This document shows positions 5,417 to 9,321 of a stretch of DNA of 9,321 bases, in pieces. How positions within the stretch are numbered: the stretch's first letter is position 1; every line of letters begins with the position of its first letter. The stretch is taken from assembly GCA_027445725.1 (NCBI GenBank), contig DAIAVG010000039.1:1-9321 (forward strand). The letters run 5' to 3'. The position numbers were made by a program, and so were the translations under genes. Source of the DNA: Acidithiobacillus sp. GTDB lineage: Bacteria; Pseudomonadota; Gammaproteobacteria; Acidithiobacillales; Acidithiobacillaceae. The notes under the pieces are model-generated. The model made no database searches and was not told where the DNA came from. It was given only the letters and a program-made list of their open reading frames with translations.

Positions 5417-5553
5417 ACACCCTTGATCATCTCTGGAAATTTCTGGTCGAACCTGTCTGGTATCCGGCCTATGCGATTCTATTCATGTTGGCAATGATTG
5501 CCCTCATTGCCCACTTTGGATTGCCTTGCTTCGGCGACGACAAACATGATTGA
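5413..5553 (+). CDS. 46-residue single-span membrane microprotein (copy 2 of the family)
   Basis: The peptide begins MNTLDHLWKFLVEP and has one span at about 17-35 (YAILFMLAMIALIAHFG), then a short tail LPCFGDDKHD. A GGAGGGG ribosome binding site at 5401-5407 lies 5 bases before the ATG, which makes translation likely despite the small size. LWKFLVEPVW..AYAILFMLAM aligns with the C-terminus of the 116-residue protein upstream (MSFLMESGWNWAYALLFTLA) and with the microprotein downstream. Its stop overlaps the next gene by 8 bases. Alternatives are a hydrophobic toxin, a small subunit or regulator of a membrane complex, or a pilin-like peptide; nothing in the sequence decides between these. Confidence 0.6.
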   Translation: MNTLDHLWKFLVEPVWYPAYAILFMLAMIALIAHFGLPCFGDDKHD

Positions 5554-5656
5554 CGTTACCTGGAGTCTTCTGGCGGAGCCGATCTCATGCTGTCAGGCTT
5601 CTGCACTGCTGTTCACGCTGCTGGTGATTGCAGTCGTAGCCTGGCTCAGACGATAA
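5546..5656 (+). CDS. 36-residue single-span membrane microprotein (copy 3)
   Basis: The peptide begins MIDVTWSLLAEP, has a Cys-Cys pair at 15-16 and a span at about 19-34 (ALLFTLLVIAVVAWLRR), and ends in two arginines. The start overlaps the preceding stop by 8 bases. The only possible Shine-Dalgarno is weak, so coupling to the upstream gene is likely. W-(S/K)-(L/F)-L-(A/V)-E-P followed by A-(L/I)-LF-x-L matches the preceding microprotein, and CTGCTGTTCACGCTG resembles TTGTTGTTCACACTG in the 116-residue gene, so this is a DNA-level duplication that has diverged. The TraB-like gene begins 4 bases after the stop. Confidence 0.55.
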   Translation: MIDVTWSLLAEPISCCQASALLFTLLVIAVVAWLRR

Positions 5657-5660
5657 TTTT

Positions 5661-6917
5661 ATGACATCGACGCGCAAGATAACCGTCCCATTCTCGTTCG
5701 TGGTGCGGGCGATCCTCGCCTCACTGCTGGGACTGTCCTGGCAGTACGGACATTGTGGACCAGTTCTTTCCCTGATCCTCATTCCGCTGGTGGTTCTCGG
5801 TGGAACCAGACGGGACCGGTACGGGGTCGCCCTGGCCTATTATCTGGCCGGCAGTCACGGTCTCATAGAGGGATCGGCGTCGTTTTTCGGGCCGGGGCAT
5901 GTGCCGATGGGTATAGCGCTCTGGCTTGCCAGTTCGGCGCTGCTGGCGGCGGGATGGGCCTTTGCCGACCGGCCATGGAGAGTCCTTGCCGTGCTGGTGG
6001 TGGACGCCTTGCCGCCTCTGGGACTCTTTGACTGGCTGTCACCATTGGCCAGCGCCGGGATGTTGTTTCCGGGGGCGTCATGGGTGGGACTGCTTATGTT
6101 GCTGACGGGCGTCTACCTGTCCGCCCGGTGGATGACGCAAGGTCTTCCGATGGATCTGAAATGGCGGCATGTCTGTACGGACACGCTCTGGTTTCTGGGC
6201 ATGATGGCCGTATTGTTGAACGTCATGGCCTACATTCACCCACAGGTAACACCGAAAGGCTGGGCCGGTATGAACCTGCATCTGGGGCCGATCACGGGAA
6301 ATATGATGGCGGACATGGCCCGCAATCAGGAATGGATCAGTCAGACACAAGCCAAGACCGATTCAGCCAAAGTAGTATTACTGCCGGAGACGCTGATGAC
6401 CTGGTGGGCAGGCAATGCGGCGGAAGTCCAGCATGCCGTACCCAAGGGGCAGATATGGCTGGTTGGGGCTTCAGTGCCGGTCGGACGGGATCTGCTGGCG
6501 GACGGTATCGAGGCGGTGCGCGGCGGTGGATTTGGGGTGACAGGAAGAGGGCAGGGCGGATTGCACCCTGCAAGGGCCAAGCTGCTGTTCATCTCTCCTT
6601 TTCCGGTACCGGTATCCATGTGGCACCCCTGGTATCAGGGGCATGGCTACGTGCGTGCTGACGGCGTGGGCTACGAGGCGGGCTGGTGGGAGCCTGTGCG
6701 CAAGGTGGATGGGGTCCGCGCCTGGGCATCAATCTGCTATGATCAACTCCTGCCCTGGGTGTGGATGGAAGGCGTGGCGCAGCATCCGCAAGTGGTCCTG
6801 CTGACAAACAACGAATGGTGGGCCAAAGGAACCGGGATCCCGGAGATTCAGCGAACTACGGCGTGGGCCTGGGTGCGGTTAATGGGCGCGCCGGTGGTAG
6901 AGGCGGAGAATGCTTGA
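5661..6917 (+). CDS. traB: TraB-like conjugation protein, apolipoprotein N-acyltransferase (Lnt) homologue
   Basis: The 418-residue inner membrane protein has an N-terminal half with about six or seven hydrophobic spans (11-29, 34-48, 55-66, 82-101, 107-123, 127-153, 175-191). A periplasmic nitrilase-fold domain follows from about 205. The nitrilase-superfamily catalytic residues are visible: Glu243 in VVLLPETL, Lys307 in ARAKLLFISPF, and Cys359 in ASICYDQLLP. The late motif LLTNNEWWAKG (380-390) corresponds to Lnt 'SNDAWFG'. Lnt N-acylates lipoproteins; the TraB homologues of Ti-type transfer regions share this fold but their substrate is not established. The domain ends abruptly at VVEAENA, earlier than Lnt, which may be normal for the family. 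There is no clear ribosome binding site, so it is probably coupled to the microprotein 4 bases upstream. The downstream gene overlaps by 8 bases. Confidence 0.8.
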   Translation: MTSTRKITVPFSFVVRAILASLLGLSWQYGHCGPVLSLILIPLVVLGGTRRDRYGVALAYYLAGSHGLIEGSASFFGPGHVPMGIALWLASSALLAAGWAFADRPWRVLAVLVVDALPPLGLFDWLSPLASAGMLFPGASWVGLLMLLTGVYLSARWMTQGLPMDLKWRHVCTDTLWFLGMMAVLLNVMAYIHPQVTPKGWAGMNLHLGPITGNMMADMARNQEWISQTQAKTDSAKVVLLPETLMTWWAGNAAEVQHAVPKGQIWLVGASVPVGRDLLADGIEAVRGGGFGVTGRGQGGLHPARAKLLFISPFPVPVSMWHPWYQGHGYVRADGVGYEAGWWEPVRKVDGVRAWASICYDQLLPWVWMEGVAQHPQVVLLTNNEWWAKGTGIPEIQRTTAWAWVRLMGAPVVEAENA

Positions 6918-7191
6918 GAAACCGTTAGGCGTGCCGGTTGTTGGCATCTATACTTCCTGTATGAAGCTAAGAAAACTTTCCATCGGTCAGAAAAAACATC
7001 TGGCTACAACGGCGCGAATCATTGGTATTGGGGCGTTTGTTCTCTATGGCTTGCCGGAACTCGCCCTGAAGGCGATCGAACGCAAACAGCATGTTATGAC
7101 TAGCCATGCTGGCATATTTATCGTTGGATTGGGCATTTTTTTGATAGCGGAATTGCTTGCCGTGGCTATATTGCAAGGAGTTGATTCATGA
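6910..7191 (+). CDS. Small two-span membrane protein
   Basis: The 93-residue protein has a basic segment (19-32, KLRKLSIGQKKH) and spans at about 35-55 and 67-89. The start at 6910 overlaps the TraB stop by 8 bases and has a weak GAGG at 6900-6903. A shorter 76-residue version from ATG 6961 has no ribosome binding site but would begin cleanly before the basic segment. The stop overlaps the next start as ATGA. From here to about 7310 the DNA is visibly more AT-rich than the TraB gene, which suggests a separate origin. No family is recognised. Confidence 0.6.
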   Translation: MLEKPLGVPVVGIYTSCMKLRKLSIGQKKHLATTARIIGIGAFVLYGLPELALKAIERKQHVMTSHAGIFIVGLGIFLIAELLAVAILQGVDS

Positions 7192-7295
7192 GTGATATTT
7201 TAAAGTTACTTCCATCAATCCCGGAGATTTGGTGGCCGGCTATTGCCATGCTTATCGCGTTAGGAATTATCGCTGTTATCGGGCTACGGCATTAA
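7188..7295 (+). CDS. 35-residue single-span membrane microprotein (copy 4)
   Basis: The peptide reads MSDILKLLPSIPEIWWPAIA at its start and then has a span ending in GLRH. A CAAGGAG ribosome binding site at 7174-7180 is 7 bases before the ATG, which overlaps the previous stop. L-L-x(3)-P-x-I-W-W-P-A-x-A followed by a hydrophobic run and a basic end is the same plan as the two microproteins upstream of the TraB-like gene (LLAEP/FLVEPVWYPAYA). Copies therefore flank the enzyme on both sides. The stop lies in a 9-base direct repeat CGGCATTAA (7287-7295 and 7297-7305). Confidence 0.55.
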   Translation: MSDILKLLPSIPEIWWPAIAMLIALGIIAVIGLRH

Positions 7296-7314
7296 TCGGC
7301 ATTAACGTAAAGAC

Positions 7315-7578
7315 ATGCAACAGAACACCGTGATTACGGCTCGCGTCAAAGACCTGATTGCCGAACAGTTCGCGCTAGACCGGGACCTGGTAATCGAATC
7401 CGCCAGGCTGTTTGAGGATCTGGGCCTGGATTCCATGGATAGTGTTGAACTGGTTATGGCGCTGGAAGTGGAGTTTGGCGGTGATGTGCCGGACGGGGAT
7501 ATCACCCGTATCAAAACGGTGGGAGACGTGATCCATGCGGTAAATACCTATTTTACGCCATCCGACCCGGCGGCCTGA
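7315..7578 (+). CDS. Acyl carrier protein
   Basis: The 87-residue protein is the usual length of a free-standing acyl carrier protein. It contains FEDLGLDSMDSVELVMALE, with Ser40 of the Asp-Ser motif as the expected 4'-phosphopantetheine attachment site, and the helix III/IV pattern DGDITRIKTVGDVIHAV. ACPs carry acyl groups as thioesters in the cytoplasm. This copy ends the run of transfer-type genes, 19 bases after the microprotein stop, with only a weak ribosome binding site. No fatty acid synthesis gene is near, so it is a specialised ACP, perhaps supplying an acyl group for a membrane or pilus component made by this operon. The family is certain; the partner is inferred. Confidence 0.88.
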   Translation: MQQNTVITARVKDLIAEQFALDRDLVIESARLFEDLGLDSMDSVELVMALEVEFGGDVPDGDITRIKTVGDVIHAVNTYFTPSDPAA

Positions 7579-7603
7579 CATGACCAGGGCCATTACGCCT
7601 GTC

Positions 7604-7618
7604 TGACCGCATCGGTCA
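7604..7618 (+). terminator. Short hairpin after the ACP gene
   Basis: TGACCG (7604-7609) pairs perfectly with CGGTCA (7613-7618) around a 3-base loop, 25 bases after the ACP stop. No T-run follows, so it is at best a weak end of the operon. It also overlaps the stop of the opposing remnant gene. Confidence 0.3.
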
Positions 7619-7852
7619 ACGCTCCAGATCGTCCTTATGGATACCGCGCGGGCGGCGGGCGCGATCTGGTGTCTTTTCTTTCTGGACATGACTTATCGCG
7701 GCGGAAAGTACGCGATGATCAGCGATATCCTTTTCTCTGGAACTGACTTTCGTCTTTAACAAACCTTCCAGGTTGAGTGTCCTTATTGAGTGCCCGTCTA
7801 TCTCCGCATTCAAAATATACGGGGTGAGACTCGTCTCCCTAACCCCCCCCGT
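7616..7852 (-). pseudogene. Remnant of a nucleotidyltransferase-like protein (C-terminal part)
   Basis: On the minus strand an open frame of 78 codons follows the stop at 7853-7855 and has no ATG. It contains IRTLNLEGLLKTKVSSREKD followed by IADHRVLSAAI. The pattern 'L-x-L-E-x-L-L-x-x-K-x(4)-R-x-K-D-x-A-D' resembles the C-terminal part of predicted nucleotidyltransferase proteins of the kind found in mobile regions (AbiEii-type and similar). The N-terminal catalytic part is missing and the left context of the frame is a C-rich tract, so this is probably a decayed fragment left by a rearrangement. A short expressed protein from TTG 7813 is possible but unlikely. Confidence 0.45.
7826..7850 (-). 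terminator. Possible terminator after the outer membrane protein gene, with a C-tract
   Basis: GAGAC (7826-7830) and GTCTC (7833-7837) form a small stem that can be extended with GGGG (7821-7825 region) against the C-run at 7843-7850. Read on the minus strand the stem is followed by CCCCGTATATTTT, with a T-run some 9 bases away. It lies directly after the stop at 7855, the right place for a terminator, but the U-tract is poor. Confidence 0.3.
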
Positions 7853-7854
7853 TA

Positions 7855-8646
7855 CTAAAAATTGTACATCAAATCAGCAGCAGTAATGGTGTTAAGCTTT
7901 TTGTAATAGCTTATCACAGGGAGCTCATTGTATGTGGCGGTATACGACATTTGCAAACTTAAAGGCCCATACAGTCGGGTTTGCACACTAGTAACCGATT
8001 CGTAAGTATTGTTGTTGGCTGTGGATAACAACGCGGTGACATCTTCCTTAAACGTCGCATGCCGGGTCAAATGCCATTCATACTCCACCGCCAACCGCGC
8101 GGCTGGGTTGGATTGATATTTCAGGCCTATGGGTTGGTCCTCCTGAGCACCGACGCCCACCTGGTAATCCAGGGACATGGTTTTGTTGAGGTGGATGATA
8201 TTACCTTCGCCGACGGTTTCCGCTAGATGGTAGTAATATCCGTCGAATGGATTGCGGTCATACCGGATATCGCCGAAAACATAGTGAACCTTCGGCTTGA
8301 AGTAATATCTGGATTGGTTTTGTAACACCAAGCGGTTGGCATAAACGGCCGTCGATGCCGCCGTGTAATTATAGCTCAGACGTGCTCGATTTTCCCAACG
8401 CTGATATTGCCAACGTATCCAATCCTTGCTATTAAGGCTTAAGGACGGGTAGGTTCCCGTGACGCTGGAGTATCCGAACGCGGCACTCCCGGACCAGATT
8501 TTTGGCTTTTTGGGTGTTTTAACCGTATTAGCCAGAGCGCATGTGGATAATGTCAGCCCAGCGATAAAAATAAAGCCCGCAATGGCTCGGGTGGGTCTGT
8601 TGCGGTTGGAGTGCGGTGTTATTTGTGAACTTTCCGGTAATATCAT
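7855..8646 (-). CDS. DUF481-like (YdiY-type) outer membrane beta-barrel protein
   Basis: The 263-residue protein has a signal peptide with a long basic lead (to residue 20), a hydrophobic core at 21-36 and a likely cleavage after Ala39 (STCALA-N). The mature part begins WSGSAAFGYSSVTGTYPSLS, the 'W.G....GYS...GN' type opening of DUF481 proteins. It is full of alternating aromatic and polar residues and ends in MYNF, the terminal aromatic typical of BAM-assembled outer membrane proteins. IRYDRNPFDGYYYHLAETVG matches the family's central 'Y.DPF.G......G.G' motif. The function of DUF481 proteins is not established; a role in envelope stress has been suggested for some. The start at 8646 has AGGAGA 4 bases upstream. 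It is transcribed against the operon to its left and lies between a gene remnant and an attC-like site. Confidence 0.75.
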   Translation of the reverse strand: MILPESSQITPHSNRNRPTRAIAGFIFIAGLTLSTCALANTVKTPKKPKIWSGSAAFGYSSVTGTYPSLSLNSKDWIRWQYQRWENRARLSYNYTAASTAVYANRLVLQNQSRYYFKPKVHYVFGDIRYDRNPFDGYYYHLAETVGEGNIIHLNKTMSLDYQVGVGAQEDQPIGLKYQSNPAARLAVEYEWHLTRHATFKEDVTALLSTANNNTYESVTSVQTRLYGPLSLQMSYTATYNELPVISYYKKLNTITAADLMYNF

Positions 8647-8656
8647 GTGCTCTCCT

Positions 8657-8714
8657 GTTCAATATATCGGGGATAATATCCATGTATCAGAATCATGGTA
8701 GCCTGGGGTCCAAT
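8657..8714 (-). promoter_or_regulatory. Possible promoter and operator of the outer membrane protein gene
   Basis: The AT-rich stretch upstream of the start holds TATTAT (8678-8673, minus) and TATATT (8666-8661) as -10 candidates. An inverted repeat CCATG (8680-8684) with CATGG (8694-8698) overlaps this stretch. TTGGAC (8714-8709) is a good -35 look-alike but is not at the right distance from either -10. The inverted repeat is seen; the promoter is only probable. Confidence 0.3.
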
Positions 8715-8720
8715 GAGCGG

Positions 8721-8794
8721 CATAAACGGTGGCAGAAATTAAAGCGACGGATGGGCGGCGCCTCTTGCTGTCCGTTTTGAACGCATTGTTAGAT
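8721..8794 (-). other. attC-like integron recombination-site remnant
   Basis: On the minus strand the sequence starts ATCTAACAATGCGTTCAAAA and continues CGGACAGC. This is the left half of many chromosomal integron attC sites: an RYYYAAC core followed by an imperfect arm. The far half contains CCGTCGCTTTAATTT, which pairs loosely with TCAAAACGGAC, and ends in CCGTTTATGCC, one inserted T away from a CGTTATGCC-type end. The site is about 74 bp, within the attC size range. It begins 36 bases after the stop of the hydrolase gene on the same strand, exactly where a cassette's attC belongs. The right core is imperfect, so it may be inactive. Confidence 0.45.
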
Positions 8795-8830
8795 GAGAGC
8801 CTCGCACAATTAGTGAACCAGCTAATGAAC

Positions 8831-9321
8831 TCAGAGGTCATGCAAGAACTCCCGCACAATGTCCGCAAAGCCACTCGGATTGTCCTGATGGACTACGTGC
8901 CCGCCGTCAAGCGTAACGAGACGAGTATTGGGCCGTCGCGCTGCCATTTGCTCGAAGTGGTCTTGCGTCGTAATCCGGCTCTCCCTCCCACGGACCAAGA
9001 GAGCCGGGCATTTAGTCGCGAGCCAGTCGGCCCAATGGTCACCATTGAGCTGAAGCTGTGATTCAAGCATCTCGCGAGGTTCGAACGCAAGCCGCCAGCC
9101 GTTTGGGGTAGAGCGAAAGGAATCCAGGAGGTATGGCGCCAGCCGTTGCCCGATGTGTTCTTCGAGCGCTTCACGGCTTGGAAAGATACCCTCCCAGGCT
9201 AACACAAACGACGCATCAGCATCCGGAGCGGCGCCGATGTCTTCAATGATGAGCGCCTTTACACGCTCGGGATGCCACGCAGCGAACTGGTAGGCGTTTA
9301 CGCCGCCGAGCGAGTTACCCA
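8831..9321 (-). CDS. Alpha/beta-hydrolase, C-terminal part (5' end off the window)
   Basis: The 163 visible codons begin at the nucleophile elbow GNSLGG (catalytic Ser codon at 9311-9313), followed by AAWHPERVKALIIEDIGA, the usual helix and strand after the elbow. The catalytic histidine is in LDGGHVVHQDNP (codon 8897-8899). The acid position falls in LLVRGRESRI, where Glu (codon 8981-8983) sits close to the Asp expected in most family members. A cap segment rich in Glu, Trp and Arg lies between. Substrates of this superfamily range widely (esters, epoxides, haloalkanes) and none can be assigned. The true start lies beyond 9321; a GTG at 9205 is internal. The attC-like sequence immediately downstream suggests it entered as an integron cassette. 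Confidence 0.8.
   Translation of the reverse strand, partial: GNSLGGVNAYQFAAWHPERVKALIIEDIGAAPDADASFVLAWEGIFPSREALEEHIGQRLAPYLLDSFRSTPNGWRLAFEPREMLESQLQLNGDHWADWLATKCPALLVRGRESRITTQDHFEQMAARRPNTRLVTLDGGHVVHQDNPSGFADIVREFLHDL

Noticed and set aside
5413..5656. Type I toxin-antitoxin pair
   Set aside because: The peptides are hydrophobic enough to be toxins, but I see no antisense promoter or convincing antitoxin RNA, and their overlap with operon neighbours does not fit.
6880..7000. Frameshift splitting the TraB gene from the 93-residue gene
   Set aside because: The downstream frame does not continue Lnt-type sequence; it encodes a basic segment and two membrane spans, and the 8-base overlap is like the other joins in this operon.
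8729..9061. A 110-residue plus-strand open frame
   Set aside because: It is antisense to the alpha/beta-hydrolase gene, which shows the Ser elbow and His motifs, and it begins within the attC-like sequence.

Overview
This window looks like accessory DNA from a mobile element (a plasmid or an integrated conjugative/mobilizable element) of a proteobacterium. Moderate-to-high GC, an IS1380-type transposase, a TraB-like Lnt homologue and a DUF481-like outer membrane protein all fit a gram-negative host. An acidithiobacillus or a related gammaproteobacterium would fit, but that placement is an impression of gene content and was not tested.

Layout. Positions 1-183 (minus) hold the start of an IS1380-type transposase. 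Its leader folds into a long nested inverted repeat (185-262) that covers the ribosome binding site and has a consensus-like -10 in its interior. About 700 bp without a credible gene follow (263-977), and this stretch is highly structured. It contains a large inverted repeat with an IncP-like nick-site resemblance (377-440), two helically phased arrays of short CAAGG-type repeats with periods of 10 and 11 bp (469-540 and 633-687), an AT-rich segment (about 690-740) and small inverted repeats just before the first gene. This looks like an oriT, centromere or replication-control region.

From 978 to 7578 there is a run of closely spaced or overlapping plus-strand genes. They are an AntA/AntB-domain protein; an unrecognised protein ending in three 26-residue repeats; a ParA/MinD-type ATPase; a second P-loop-like paralogue with a broken Walker A; a coiled-coil protein with one membrane span; a small three-span membrane protein; at least two tiny single-span proteins; a TraB-like nitrilase-fold N-acyltransferase homologue with its Glu-Lys-Cys residues in place; a two-span membrane protein; another tiny single-span protein; and an acyl carrier protein. 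The tiny membrane proteins (5413-5553, 5546-5656, 7188-7295) resemble one another and the C-terminus of the three-span protein. This repeated family of microproteins, packed around an Lnt-like enzyme and an ACP, is the best candidate here for an undescribed system. The ATPase pair followed by a coiled-coil membrane protein recalls the TraL/TraM, MobD/MobE or StbB/StbC arrangements of conjugative plasmids, so the operon probably serves DNA transfer or stable maintenance.

From 7579 to the right edge the coding strand switches. There is a remnant of a nucleotidyltransferase-like gene (7616-7852), an intact DUF481-like outer membrane protein gene (7855-8646), an attC-like integron recombination-site sequence (about 8721-8794), and the 3' part of an alpha/beta-hydrolase gene (8831-9321) cut by the window end. 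The hydrolase followed at once by the attC-like sequence suggests an integron-cassette origin.
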